Source of the DNA: Ignavibacteriales bacterium | GTDB taxonomy: Bacteria; Bacteroidota; Ignavibacteria; Ignavibacteriales; Ignavibacteriaceae | Length of the DNA: 64,000 bases | Direction: 5' to 3' | Assembly (NCBI GenBank): GCA_016707585.1 | Contig: JADJHL010000008.1 | Location: forward strand, 186,001-250,000 | Part shown: positions 1-8,055 of the stretch, piece by piece | How positions within the stretch are numbered: the first letter of the stretch is position 1 | How the letters are laid out: every line of letters starts with the position of its first letter | The notes under the pieces: generated by a model | Database searches by the model: none | What the model saw: only the letters and a program-made list of their open reading frames with translations | Told to the model about the DNA's origin: nothing | Made by a program: the position numbers and the translations under genes

Positions 1-1
1 A

Positions 2-652
2 AGAGATTTGTTTACTAGTGAAGGGCAGCTTGTTGTAAAAGAAGGAATGGGAATTATTACAGTTGATGATAAAATCATAGAGAAGGGACAAAAGAAATTT
101 ACTATTGCCCACGAGATGGGTCACTTTTTTAATTCAGGTAAGAAAAACGGAAGTTACTTTTGCAGCGGACTTGATATAAGAGGTATTAAGCAGGATATCA
201 CAGCGGAGATTGATGCAAATGATTTTGCGGCTGAACTGCTTATGCCGGAAGAATGGATTGTTAATTTTACTAAAGGTAAGAAATTCGGCAAAAAATTATT
301 ATCCGAAACAGCAGAATATTTTGATATTTCCTTAAGTGCGGCCGCGTTAAGATATGCAGAAATTGGCAATCATCCTGTTGCTGTTATAATGAGTAAAGAT
401 GGTGTTGTTAAATGGAGCCGTATAAATAAATACTTTACTTTTCACTTTATCAGGAACGGCAGCAAAATAAACGATCTTTCTTATGCTTATGAATTCTTTA
501 AAGGTGAAAAGATTACCGATGAACCTGAAGAAATTCTTGCGGATGCGTGGTTTCGTGAAGATTTTAATTATAAAAAAGATTACTTTCTTTACGAGCAGAA
601 CATACCGATGTACAGGTATAACTCAGTGTTAACATTGCTTTGGGAAAAGTAG
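2..652 (+). CDS. ImmA/IrrE-family zinc metallopeptidase (5' end cut off by window)
   Basis: The reading frame is open to the left edge, so the true start lies outside the window. The visible part has HEMGH about 39 codons into the window, followed about 30 residues later by EIDANDFAAELLMP. Together these are the HExxH plus downstream Glu/LLMP signature of M78 (ImmA/IrrE) peptidases. Family members usually cleave or inactivate an HTH repressor, often in mobile elements, stress circuits or toxin-antitoxin loci. The partner repressor would be expected just upstream and is not visible. The C-terminal 120 residues show no motif I recognise. It lies 32 bp before an IS3-family insertion, so it may be part of a rearranged accessory region. 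The family call is solid; the substrate is unknown. Confidence 0.85.
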   Translation, partial: RDLFTSEGQLVVKEGMGIITVDDKIIEKGQKKFTIAHEMGHFFNSGKKNGSYFCSGLDIRGIKQDITAEIDANDFAAELLMPEEWIVNFTKGKKFGKKLLSETAEYFDISLSAAALRYAEIGNHPVAVIMSKDGVVKWSRINKYFTFHFIRNGSKINDLSYAYEFFKGEKITDEPEEILADAWFREDFNYKKDYFLYEQNIPMYRYNSVLTLLWEK

Positions 653-714
653 GTAGGGATTAAGTGGGATATAAATATGGAAATTGATCTTACCACCTAA
701 AAGTAGAGACTAAG

Positions 715-762
715 TTAAGCAACTGTTTCAATTAATTCTTTTCTGTTTTCTTTGATAAACAT
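715..762 (-). pseudogene. IS3 orfB remnant (15 codons)
   Basis: The frame reads MFIKENR joined to KELIETVA and a stop. The first part equals the start of the intact orfB at 16046 and the second matches its C-terminus (RRDLIEKVA). About 275 codons, including the whole DDE catalytic core, are gone in frame. It is useful only as evidence of the deletion mechanism. Confidence 0.8.
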
Positions 763-767
763 ATACT

Positions 768-1064
768 TTACTCTTTTACCTTTGCAAAGTATCCCAAAGC
801 TTTTTTTAAAATATCACGTTCCATTGTTAACCTGGCTATCTCTCGGTCCTTCTTTCTCAACTCTTCTTGTTCCTGCTTCAGATTACCTTTCCCTGGAAAT
901 GCATTCTGTTGATATGACAGAGAATCCTTTTTCCATTTGTGTAATGAGTTTTCATTTACATCCAGATCACTTGAAACCTGCATTAAACTCATTCCACCCT
1001 CAGTTATCATCTTTATTGCTGATAACTTGAATTCTTTATCGTAACTTCTTCGTTTTCCTGTCAT
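768..1064 (-). CDS. IS3-family transposase OrfA (HTH_Tnp_1 type)
   Basis: The 98-residue protein begins MTGKRRSYDKEFKLSAIKM and has the OrfA layout. An N-terminal helix-turn-helix (about residues 8-50, including SLMQVSSDLDVNENSLHKW) is followed by a leucine-zipper-like coiled coil (LRKKDREIARLTMERDILKKAL). Near the 3' end, the coding strand carries the A-AAA-AAG heptamer typical of the programmed -1 frameshift that makes OrfAB in this family. Here orfB is deleted, so the frameshift would yield no transposase. The protein could still bind IS ends and act on other copies as a partner or inhibitor. Compared with it, the copy at 16052 has lost 47 residues of the HTH region. Confidence 0.9.
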   Translation of the reverse strand: MTGKRRSYDKEFKLSAIKMITEGGMSLMQVSSDLDVNENSLHKWKKDSLSYQQNAFPGKGNLKQEQEELRKKDREIARLTMERDILKKALGYFAKVKE

Positions 1065-1141
1065 TGTTTGCTCATATATTTTATTTACTTTTACTTAAAT
1101 ATAATCGCTTTTCTTTTTGTCTTTTATATGGGGGTGGATCA

Positions 1142-1342
1142 AATCTACCTAAAACAGGAAATGTAAAGTTAACACTTTATAACATACTCGGACAGGAAAT
1201 AAGAATACTTGTAAATGAATACAAAGAGTCTGGTGTTCACACAATAAACTTAGATGCAAGTGAACTAAACAGCGGAATGTATATTTATAAACTTGAATCA
1301 GGTTCATTTGTTCAAACCCGGAAGATGATGCTGTTGAAATAA
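1142..1342 (+). pseudogene. Decapitated T9SS C-terminal sorting domain
   Basis: Sixty-six codons remain, from NLPKTGNVKL to TRKMMLLK. They are nearly identical to the last 66 residues of the proteins at 1625 and 3306. The open frame stretches further left only through IS sequence. The fragment begins exactly at the right IS boundary, between the F and N codons of the paralogues' FNLPETGN motif. The upstream nine tenths of the gene, including signal peptide and NYPNPFNP core, is absent from the left side of the IS. The gene was therefore broken by the insertion and then lost its 5' part through deletion or recombination. No function is expected. Confidence 0.8.
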
Positions 1343-1394
1343 GTTTTCAGAAATATTTGAGTTTGCTAGCAAAGCATTTTTAGTTTTTTATTTG

Positions 1395-1424
1395 AAAAGG
1401 CTCAGTAAAATGAGCCTTTTTTTT
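1395..1424 (+). terminator. Rho-independent terminator
   Basis: A perfect stem AAAAGGCTCA / TGAGCCTTTT with a 6-nt loop is followed by four more T. It lies 52 bp after the stop of the truncated sorting-domain fragment, so it probably served the original T9SS gene. Confidence 0.85.
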
Positions 1425-1536
1425 AGGTTAATAGCTATTGGTTAAAAATATTAAATCACAACAAATTTTTGGTAATAATAGGCTTTTATTAAACATAGAT
1501 ATTTAATCTTCATTTTCGTAAATTAGATATAAAATT

Positions 1537-1551
1537 TGGCTTATTATTTGA
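1537..1551 (+). promoter_or_regulatory. Candidate -24/-12 (sigma-54-like) promoter
   Basis: TGGCTTATTATTTGA has GG and G at the 10-bp spacing of -24/-12 elements and an A at position 7 like the other copies in this window. It lies 73 bp before the ATG at 1625. The -12 half ends in A instead of C or T, so this is a weaker member of the set. Confidence 0.35.
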
Positions 1552-1624
1552 GGCTGATTATTTGAATTATATAATTCAAAATAAAGTTTCCTATTTTATA
1601 ATATTTTTATTTGCAAGGATTACG

Positions 1625-2941
1625 ATGAACATACTCAAGTCTATATTTGTGGTTATCTTATTTTCAAGTGGAATAGTTTTACCACAACGTACGCTCCCTG
1701 CTTCAGAACATTTTAACTATTCTACTGGAGAACTCAGGATTGTTGGAGCACCTGATTGGACAAGAATCGCAGGAACATCCAATGATTTGTTAGTTGTTAC
1801 AGATAATCTTTCTTACTCTGGTTATCCAATGCTTCCAACGGGAAATCGAATTCAGATTGTTACCGGTATTGGTGATGATTACAAGCTTACTATTGAAAGT
1901 GAAAATGGTTACGGTAAAAAAGTTTATGCATCCTTCTTATTAAATATAATCAGTTCTACTGGTTTAGGTACGGGTACGGTTTTTGTCGGGCTTGGCACCG
2001 AAAATGGTAATCCACAAGGAAGATTATGGATTAGGAATGGAACTGTAATTGGTACAAATTTTAATTTAGGAATAAGTAAAAATAGTAATACTCTAATTGA
2101 ATATAATACTGCTAATCTATTATTTAATACTATCTATTTAGTTGTTATTAGTTATGAAATTGGGACAGCAGTACTTGGAGATGACATTGTTAAATTATGG
2201 GTGAATCCGGATTTGTCTGGTGTTGAACCAACACCCTCAATATTATTGACAGATAATACTGCTGATGATATACCTAATATAGATGGATTTTTTATTAGAC
2301 AAGCAGTAGGCACACCCAATGCATATATAGATGCGTTAAGAATATCCACATCCTGGTTGCAATCGCCTTTACCTGTAGAATTATCATCATTTTCAGCGTC
2401 AACAATTGGCTCAGCAGTTAAATTAAGTTGGAGAACAGAAACAGAAGTAAACAATTATGGATTTGAGATTGAAAGAAGCGAGAAGCAAGAAGCAAGAAGT
2501 GGAGTGTGGGAGAAGATAGGATTTGTGAATGGTAATGGGAACAGTAACTCACCAAAAGATTATTCATTTGAGGATAAAACGGTTACTGCAGGAAAACATT
2601 CATATAGACTAAAACAGATAGATAATGATGGACAGTTTGAGTACTCAAAAACAATAGAAGTTGATTTAGGTGCTCCAAAGAAATTCGAGTTAAGTCAGAA
2701 CTATCCAAACCCGTTTAACCCAACAACAACAATTCGTTTCAATCTACCAGAAACAGGAAATGCAAAGTTAACACTCTATAACGTACTTGGACAGGAAATA
2801 AGAACACTAATAAATGAATACAAAGAGTCAGGAGTTTATACAATAAACCTAGATGCAAGTGAACTAAACAGCGGAATGTATATTTATAAACTTGAATCAG
2901 GTTCATTTATTCAAACCCGGAAAATGACTCTGGTCAAATAA
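1625..2941 (+). CDS. Secreted jelly-roll-like protein with T9SS sorting tail
   Basis: I start at 1625 because AAGGA lies 6 nt upstream and the next residues (MNILKSIFVVILFSSGIVLPQ) form a signal peptide; an in-frame upstream start at 1562 lacks both. The 438-residue product has three parts. About 230 residues look like a concanavalin/jelly-roll lectin fold (IDALRIS and VNPDLSG motifs, as in PEP-CTERM and T9SS cargo). A beta-rich linker begins PVELSSFSAS and contains a heptanucleotide-repeat hinge. The last about 80 residues are the T9SS type A sorting tail with NYPNPFNPTT. It should be exported to the outer membrane and anchored or released by T9SS. It is a close paralogue of the gene at 3306. 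The ligand is unknown; a matrix or cell-surface role fits the nearby EPS locus. Confidence 0.8.
   Translation: MNILKSIFVVILFSSGIVLPQRTLPASEHFNYSTGELRIVGAPDWTRIAGTSNDLLVVTDNLSYSGYPMLPTGNRIQIVTGIGDDYKLTIESENGYGKKVYASFLLNIISSTGLGTGTVFVGLGTENGNPQGRLWIRNGTVIGTNFNLGISKNSNTLIEYNTANLLFNTIYLVVISYEIGTAVLGDDIVKLWVNPDLSGVEPTPSILLTDNTADDIPNIDGFFIRQAVGTPNAYIDALRISTSWLQSPLPVELSSFSASTIGSAVKLSWRTETEVNNYGFEIERSEKQEARSGVWEKIGFVNGNGNSNSPKDYSFEDKTVTAGKHSYRLKQIDNDGQFEYSKTIEVDLGAPKKFELSQNYPNPFNPTTTIRFNLPETGNAKLTLYNVLGQEIRTLINEYKESGVYTINLDASELNSGMYIYKLESGSFIQTRKMTLVK
2474..2501 (+). repeat. Heptanucleotide microsatellite AGAAGCA x4
   Basis: Four tandem 7-mers (AGAAGCG, AGAAGCA, AGAAGCA, AGAAGTG) lie inside the coding sequence and encode ERSEKQEARSG. 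Seven is not a multiple of three, so gain or loss of one unit would shift the frame and remove the sorting tail. Confidence 0.8.
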
Positions 2942-3305
2942 TTGAAGTTGAACTAAATTTGTAGACAAAGTCAATAATTATATTTATTTAAATAACTAAC
3001 TCTGTTTATTCTCACTTTTTAGGTTTGTGCTATACAATAAAAAATATCATTATTAGATTTTTTTGAAAATATTTTTATTATGAGACGGTGATTGTTTGTT
3101 TGTAATAATAGTTTGTAAACGCAAAATCTAATTCTTTATAAAATCGATCTATAGTTTTACTTACGTAATGGCATATTAATTGAAAAATTATTGATCAATT
3201 ACTTTGTGTATTTAATTAAATAAAAAGTCGAATATATTATTTCATTTCTTTTTGATTTACTTTATTCAGTTCTTTAATAGATTTAATATTATTTTTAGGT
3301 CATCA
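2942..3305 (+). other. AT-rich intergenic region
   Basis: No gene is seen. It holds the candidate promoter at 3169-3183 and, on the minus strand at 3086-3093, the octamer AATCACCG, which recurs upstream of two other genes of this island (4767 and 7813). No clear terminator follows the gene at 2941. Confidence 0.5.
3169..3183 (+). promoter_or_regulatory. Candidate -24/-12 (sigma-54-like) promoter
   Basis: TGGCATATTAATTGA keeps GG-N10-G spacing and the TGGCATA start seen elsewhere in the window. It lies 122 bp before the ATG at 3306. The last base is A instead of the usual C or T. Confidence 0.4.
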
Positions 3306-4634
3306 ATGAAAAGATTTGTATTACTATTATTATTAGTTTCAACCCTTAGCAGTTTTCTTTGGCCGCAACGCACACTACCAGCTTTAGAGCATTTTGACTA
3401 TCCACTAGGTGCCATAACATTTGTTGGAGGACCAGATTGGGGTAAGATTGCTGGAGCAGATGATTATATGGTTGTTGCTGGTAATCTAACTTATCCAGGT
3501 TATCAAATGCCTGCAACAGGAAATCAAATTGGTGTTACTGCTAGTGCAACTGAAGATGTCAAATTAACATTTACATCGCAAAGTGGTTCAGGTTCTAAAG
3601 TTTATGCATCTTTCCTTTTGAATGTATCGAATGTGACTGGTTTGACAACTTCAGGAACAGTTTTTGCTGATTTGGGTACAGGGAATGCTTTCCCTTCACA
3701 GGGAGCCAGAGTTTATATAAGAAGGAATATTTCAGGTACTAGTTTTAATCTATCAGTTGGAAGAAGTAATATACTTACTAGTCCTCCTACATTATATAGT
3801 GGAGATTTATCATTTAATACAACTCATTTAATTGTGGTTTGTTATGAGTTTATTGCTGGTGCTGATAATGATATGGTTTATTTATGGATTAATCCTGATC
3901 TTTCAGGTACAGAACCACCAGCACTACTTAACGGAGTAGTTGGAGTTGCAGCATTTCCTGATAATCCTATTGTTGATGGTGTTTTATTAAGACAAGCAGT
4001 GGGCACACCCAATGCATATATAGATGCGTTAAGAATATCAACATCGTGGTTACAATCACCTCTTCCTGTAGAGTTATCATCATTTTCAGCATCAACAATT
4101 GGCTCAACCGTTAAGTTAAGCTGGAGAACAGAAACAGAAGTAAACAATTATGGATTTGATGTTGAAAGAAGCGAAAAGCAAGAAGCAAGAAGTGGAGTGT
4201 GGGAGAAGATAGGATTTGTAAATGGTAATGGGAATAGTAACTCACCAAAAGACTATTCATTTGAAGATAAAACGGTTACTGCAGGAAAACATTCATATAG
4301 ACTAAAACAGATAGATAATGATGGACAGTTTGAGTACTCAAAAACAATAGAAGTTGATTTTGGTGCTCCAAAGAAATTCGAGTTAAGCCAGAACTATCCA
4401 AACCCGTTTAACCCAACAACAACAATTCGTTTCAATCTACCAGAAACAGGAAATGTAAAGTTAATACTATATAACATACTCGGACAGGAAATAAGAATAC
4501 TGGTAAATGAATACAAAGAGTCAGGTGTTTATACAATAAACTTAGATGCAAGTGAACTAAACAGCGGAATGTATATTTATAAACTTGAATCAGGTTCATT
4601 TGTTCAAACTCGAAAAATGACTCTAGTCAAATAG
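3306..4634 (+). CDS. Secreted jelly-roll-like protein with T9SS sorting tail (paralogue of 1625)
   Basis: The start at 3306 follows AGGT and opens a signal peptide (MKRFVLLLLLVSTLSSFLWPQ); the longer frame from 3252 has no added support. The 442-residue product repeats the plan of the previous gene. After PQRTLPA comes a lectin-like beta domain with YLWINPDLSG and an IDALRISTSW block. Next are the PVELSSFSAS linker with a heptamer-repeat hinge and the NYPNPFNPTT sorting tail. The N-terminal domains are clearly diverged from the 1625 protein. In contrast, the last about 190 residues are almost identical even at DNA level, which points to gene conversion or recent exchange of the C-terminal cassette. 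Expected location is the cell surface. Function is unknown beyond a possible carbohydrate-binding role. Confidence 0.8.
   Translation: MKRFVLLLLLVSTLSSFLWPQRTLPALEHFDYPLGAITFVGGPDWGKIAGADDYMVVAGNLTYPGYQMPATGNQIGVTASATEDVKLTFTSQSGSGSKVYASFLLNVSNVTGLTTSGTVFADLGTGNAFPSQGARVYIRRNISGTSFNLSVGRSNILTSPPTLYSGDLSFNTTHLIVVCYEFIAGADNDMVYLWINPDLSGTEPPALLNGVVGVAAFPDNPIVDGVLLRQAVGTPNAYIDALRISTSWLQSPLPVELSSFSASTIGSTVKLSWRTETEVNNYGFDVERSEKQEARSGVWEKIGFVNGNGNSNSPKDYSFEDKTVTAGKHSYRLKQIDNDGQFEYSKTIEVDFGAPKKFELSQNYPNPFNPTTTIRFNLPETGNVKLILYNILGQEIRILVNEYKESGVYTINLDASELNSGMYIYKLESGSFVQTRKMTLVK
4167..4194 (+). repeat. Heptanucleotide microsatellite (AGAAGCA type) x4
   Basis: Four 7-bp units (AGAAGCG, AAAAGCA, AGAAGCA, AGAAGTG) occupy the same hinge position as the repeat at 2474-2501. 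One substitution has accumulated in the second unit. Confidence 0.75.
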
Positions 4635-4646
4635 TTAATATAAAAT

Positions 4647-4670
4647 GGCTCGGACAACTGAGTCTTTTTT
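4647..4670 (+). terminator. Rho-independent terminator
   Basis: A 7-bp stem GGCTCGG / CTGAGTC (two G-U pairs) with loop ACAA is followed by six T, 12 bp after the stop at 4634. Confidence 0.6.
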
Positions 4671-5084
4671 ATTTTAATAACATTTTTTTTATAATATCAT
4701 AAGGTTAAAAAAAATAGTATAAGTTTTCTTAACGATTCCGAATATTGAAATGTTCTTCTTTCAAATAATCACCGTGACTTGTTTAAAGTTTATTTAACAG
4801 TTTTAGTACACGATAAATCTTTAAATTACAAACCACACCGTCATCAATGATTCACCAAATGATTAAAGGTGCGTTTCTCCATTCTTAGTTAGACACTAAA
4901 ACTTGGTCTCTATATCAAAAGTAGTAGTTCCTTTTTCATCCCTTAGCCCGATTGCATTCCACTAGTCATAATTCTATGTTTTTACAGACATAAACAAAAC
5001 ATATAAACTTGAAAAATTTGGCTAATTAACTAAAAGTTTTGATAGAACTTTAATGTAATGCTATAAAGATGAAAAGGAATTAAT
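4671..5084 (+). other. Intergenic region before the first SGNH/T9SS gene
   Basis: No gene is seen. It contains one copy of the octamer AATCACCG (4767-4774). A TGGCTAATTAACTAA sequence near 5020 resembles a -24 element but lacks the -12 G, so it is not called as a promoter. A Shine-Dalgarno AAGGA lies before the ATG at 5085. Confidence 0.4.
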
Positions 5085-6446
5085 ATGAGAATTAACATTG
5101 TTCTAATCATTATCATTCTTCTAGGAATGAATTCAATAATTTTCTCACAGAGTCAATTCAGAAGCGGCAGGTTCTTTCATCATTCAACAGGAGATCGAAT
5201 CTGGGGTCCAAATGGAAGCAGTACGAGTGTTCCAAATGAAATGACATTGTACAACAGCCAGAAAGGTTATACCGGTAATGAAGCAGTTACAATGAATGAG
5301 ACCTGGTTTCCAAGTGATGATAATGAATGGTACACGTGGCATAGAATATTTGATAATTCAGATCCTAACGATAATATATATCCATACATACAAAACAATA
5401 AGATAATAGTAATAAAATCCTGTTATCCATCATCAGAAATGATAGGGGTTGGGAGTTCTGGTGATACATTAACAAATCCAGACAATAAAACAATATATAA
5501 TTACAAATGGCATTGGAGAAGTATAATCCAAATAATGAAGCAGCATCCGGATAATTTCTTTGTAATCTGGACGAATGCACCATTAGTCCCAAGTGCAACA
5601 AATAGTCAGCAAGCATCATTAGCAGATCAATTTTGCACGTGGGCAAAGGATACTCTTGCTACGGGAAATGATATATTATTTGGAGCTTTTCCACATAATG
5701 TATATGTATTTGATTTCTTTCATAAATTGGCAGATGCAACAGGAATGCTACAGTTGCAGTATGCTACAAGTACAACGGACAGTCATCCAAATGGACTAGC
5801 AACTGAGCTAGTATCACCTCAATTTGTTCAAGAGATTTTTAATGCTGCTATTTTTTATGAAGACCACCCACTTCCAGTAGAGCTATCATCATTTTCAGCA
5901 TCAACAATTGGCTCAACAGTTAAGTTAAGCTGGAGAACAGAAACAGAAGTAAACAATTATGGATTTGAAATAGAACGCAAAGTCGGCAGTGGGCAGTCGT
6001 CAGTCGGCAACTTTGAAAAGATTGGATTTGTAAATGGAAATGGTAATAGTAACTCACCAGAGGATTATACTTTTGAAGATAAAATGGTTGAATCAGGAAA
6101 ATATTCATATAGATTGAAACAGATTGATAATGATGGACAGTTTGAATACTCAAAAACAATAGAAATTTATTTTGATGTATCAAAGAAATTTGAATTAAGC
6201 CAGAACTATCCAAATCCATTTAACCCAAGTACAACTATTAAATTTAACTTGTCCGAGTCAGGTAATGCAAAATTAACTATTTATAATTTGCTTGGGCAGG
6301 AGATCCAAACAATTGCAAATAATTTTAAAGAGGCTGGAACTTATGAAGAAACTATTAATATAACATCCTTTAGTTCTGGAATCTATTGGTACAAATTAGA
6401 AATAAATGGTCTATCTCAATCAAAAAAAATGGTTCTAATGAGATGA
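5085..6446 (+). CDS. Secreted SGNH-like hydrolase (HHSTG family) with T9SS sorting tail
   Basis: An AAGGA Shine-Dalgarno and a clear signal peptide (MRINIVLIIIILLGMNSIIFSQ) fix the start. The 453-residue protein has a catalytic-type domain of about 240 residues. HHSTG (residues 32-36) sits where SGNH hydrolases carry their nucleophile Ser, and DSHPN (232-236) matches the block V Asp-x-His motif. Between them are KSCYPSSEM and FVIWTNAPLVP, fitting the Rossmann-like core. After PVELSSFSAS come the beta linker and NYPNPFNPST sorting tail. Known SGNH enzymes are esterases or acyltransferases on sugars and lipids; given the adjacent EPS locus, a carbohydrate acyl substrate is a reasonable inference. 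Its C-terminal linker matches the 3306 gene while its catalytic domain matches the 8056 gene, so the gene is a mosaic. Confidence 0.75.
   Translation: MRINIVLIIIILLGMNSIIFSQSQFRSGRFFHHSTGDRIWGPNGSSTSVPNEMTLYNSQKGYTGNEAVTMNETWFPSDDNEWYTWHRIFDNSDPNDNIYPYIQNNKIIVIKSCYPSSEMIGVGSSGDTLTNPDNKTIYNYKWHWRSIIQIMKQHPDNFFVIWTNAPLVPSATNSQQASLADQFCTWAKDTLATGNDILFGAFPHNVYVFDFFHKLADATGMLQLQYATSTTDSHPNGLATELVSPQFVQEIFNAAIFYEDHPLPVELSSFSASTIGSTVKLSWRTETEVNNYGFEIERKVGSGQSSVGNFEKIGFVNGNGNSNSPEDYTFEDKMVESGKYSYRLKQIDNDGQFEYSKTIEIYFDVSKKFELSQNYPNPFNPSTTIKFNLSESGNAKLTIYNLLGQEIQTIANNFKEAGTYEETINITSFSSGIYWYKLEINGLSQSKKMVLMR
5981..6008 (+). repeat. Heptanucleotide microsatellite AGTCGGC x4
   Basis: Units AGTCGGC, AGTGGGC, AGTCGTC and AGTCGGC encode KVGSGQSSVGN. 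It sits at the same protein hinge as the unrelated AGAAGCA repeat of the 1625 and 3306 genes. Confidence 0.8.
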
Positions 6447-6503
6447 TAAAATTTTGCTTAGCGGTCTCAGGTTTTTTAGTAATTTTTCAACAGAGAGAAA
6501 TCA

Positions 6504-7628
6504 ATGCCAATCTCTTTCTATAGTGTTGATTTACATTCTAAAAAAATTTTACCAGTAATTTACTCTGGTATTTTAATGAAAGAAATGCTTGAATTTCTTT
6601 CCCATGCAGAAAGTTCAACAATATATCACCATCCTGCATGGCTTCAAGCGCTATCTATAGAATCTAATCAAGAAGCATTCTACATAATTCAGAGAAATAA
6701 TAAAGGTGAAATTGTTCTCATTTTGCCTTTACTAAAAACACGGGGTATTCCATTTGGAATTGGTGGAATGCTTGGGTCCAGAAGAATTTCAAGTCTTCCC
6801 AGAACACCATATGCAGGCCCTATTGGATCTGATATAAGTGAAAAGGCACATTTAATTGATATACTGCCGCAACTTTTTGATGTTGTTCAGAAACATTTAT
6901 TTCAGATAAAGACACTTAACAAATCTATTGATTTAAGTACTTTATTTAATGCATACCATTGGAGAAACACTTTTATAAAAACTCTTAATGCTGGATCAGA
7001 CAAAATCATATACAAAGATAAGCGTTCAGAAAAAGATATTGATAGGATGATAAAAAAAGCCAAATCGTATGGTGTTAAAATTTATGCTGCAAATTCTTTG
7101 GCAGATCTAAAATTATGGTATAAATTATACTTAGAAAAGATGCGGCATCATTCCATCCCTCCGCGTCCGATTAAATTTTTTATTGCACTTTGGGAAAATA
7201 TGGATATAGGAAAAATGATACGACTAAATTTAGCTTATATTAATAATTCTAAATTACCAATTGGCGGCAATCTAAGTTTTGTTTTTAAGGATACTTTCTA
7301 TGCAGGTTTCAAAGGAGGTTTGATAAAAAATATGAAAATGATGTATGATGACTTCCTTTGGGATTTCGAAATTAGAAACGCTCAGATGGAAGGCTTATCT
7401 TTTTTTGACCTAGGGGAGGTTCCTCAAAATCATACAGGTCTAAAAAAATACAAAAAAAAATGGGGTGCTGAAGAAATTCCGATTTATCATTTATACCCAG
7501 AAAATGCAAAGATCATTAAATCTGAGTTTGATTCGAGTGACCAAGACACTGGTTTTAGAAAGTACTGGAATGTATTGCCAATTAAAACCACTGCTTTTTT
7601 AGGCGGGATTATAAATAGTTTTTTGTAA
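6504..7628 (+). CDS. FemAB-like (GNAT-fold) acyl/aminoacyltransferase
   Basis: The 374-residue protein has the double-GNAT layout of FemAB/BioF2-like proteins. An N-terminal half contains YHHPAWLQAL and SLPRTPYAGPI. The C-terminal half contains MIKKAKSYGVKIY, PIGGNLSFVFKDTFYAGFKGG, FFDLGEVPQN and HTGLKKYKKKWGAEEIP. There is no signal peptide, so it acts in the cytoplasm or at the inner membrane face. Related proteins are typical of EPS loci linked to PEP-CTERM/exosortase systems, where the substrate is not established. It lies 57 bp after a T9SS SGNH gene in the same direction and may share its transcript. A second family member sits at 41296 inside the EPS cluster, tying the two regions together. 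The C-terminal 30 residues have no recognisable motif. Confidence 0.75.
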   Translation: MPISFYSVDLHSKKILPVIYSGILMKEMLEFLSHAESSTIYHHPAWLQALSIESNQEAFYIIQRNNKGEIVLILPLLKTRGIPFGIGGMLGSRRISSLPRTPYAGPIGSDISEKAHLIDILPQLFDVVQKHLFQIKTLNKSIDLSTLFNAYHWRNTFIKTLNAGSDKIIYKDKRSEKDIDRMIKKAKSYGVKIYAANSLADLKLWYKLYLEKMRHHSIPPRPIKFFIALWENMDIGKMIRLNLAYINNSKLPIGGNLSFVFKDTFYAGFKGGLIKNMKMMYDDFLWDFEIRNAQMEGLSFFDLGEVPQNHTGLKKYKKKWGAEEIPIYHLYPENAKIIKSEFDSSDQDTGFRKYWNVLPIKTTAFLGGIINSFL

Positions 7629-8055
7629 TTTGAATTTAGTGAAATTAGAGTTGCATTATTAATCAGATTGATTTGATTTTTCAAATTTACTCTTAGATAT
7701 TTTTTTGATATCCATTGTGAGGAGAATTTTTTTTAAAGTTGTTCCATATTTAACAATCTGATCTTACGTCGAAAAAGAGATCCAGTTATGATATTTGGAT
7801 ATGTGAAGAAATAATCACCGACAAATGTCATCCGCAGCCCAAAAGATTAATAGTATTCTTTTAGAGGCAGAAGTTTTACTATCTTCATTCGAAGTGTTTG
7901 ATACAAAAGAATATTTTGTAAAAATTACTAAAATTAAGAGTTTAAATATTGTCCCATTTTTATTTGATCAAAAAAAACAATGAACTATTCTGGTACAGGA
8001 TTTGTCCAGTATTATCTCTGCTAAAATTAGTTTTAAATCTAAACAAGGATATAAT
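7629..8055 (+). other. Intergenic region with conserved upstream promoter module
   Basis: From 7910 to 8005 it closely resembles 12067-12161, upstream of the beta-helix gene. Shared parts are AATATTTTGTAAAAATTAC, GTCCCATTTT, AAACAATGAA and GGTACA-N4-TTTGT with nearly the same spacing. The octamer AATCACCG is at 7813-7820. A 52-codon frame (7825-7983) overlaps the module but has no ribosome-binding site, and the similarity runs past its stop codon, so I treat the block as regulatory. Confidence 0.55.
7991..8005 (+). promoter_or_regulatory. Candidate -24/-12 (sigma-54-like) promoter
   Basis: TGGTACAGGATTTGT has the GG-N10-G spacing and the TTGT -12 half common to the strong copies in this window. 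It lies 50 bp before the ATG at 8056 and is the downstream end of the 96-bp conserved module. Confidence 0.5.

Larger units (their letters stand above)
685..1141 (-). mobile_element. IS3-family element copy 1, internally deleted (orfB lost)
   Basis: The ends read TGATCT at 685 and GGATCA at 1141 and are imperfect terminal inverted repeats. A 3-bp AAT lies on each side (682-684 and 1142-1144), as expected for an IS3-family target duplication. Compared with the related copy at 15144-16283, orfA (768-1064) is intact. orfB is reduced to its first 7 and last 8 codons. The junction lies in the direct repeat ttctgtttt that flanks orfB in the other copy (15200-15208 and 16025-16033), so slippage or recombination across that repeat is the likely cause. 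The element cannot be autonomous. The right flank is the tail of a T9SS gene, but the left flank is not the rest of that gene. Confidence 0.85.

Noticed and set aside
1..652. The M78 peptidase as half of a toxin-antitoxin pair
   Set aside because: The gene upstream is outside the window, so no partner can be shown.
752..1030. Plus-strand reading frame of 92 codons across the first IS copy
   Set aside because: It is the antisense shadow of orfA and its composition is not protein-like.
1064..1141. N-terminal extension of the sorting-domain fragment through the IS end
   Set aside because: These codons are IS end sequence; the T9SS similarity begins exactly at 1142.
5018..5036. TGGCTAATTAACTAA upstream of the SGNH gene at 5085 as a -24/-12 promoter
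   Set aside because: The -12 half has no TTG; only the -24 half resembles the motif.
7825..7983. 52-codon reading frame inside the promoter module upstream of 8056
   Set aside because: No Shine-Dalgarno, overlaps the conserved regulatory block, and the similarity to the second block continues past its stop codon; the counterpart at 12067 is closed by stops.
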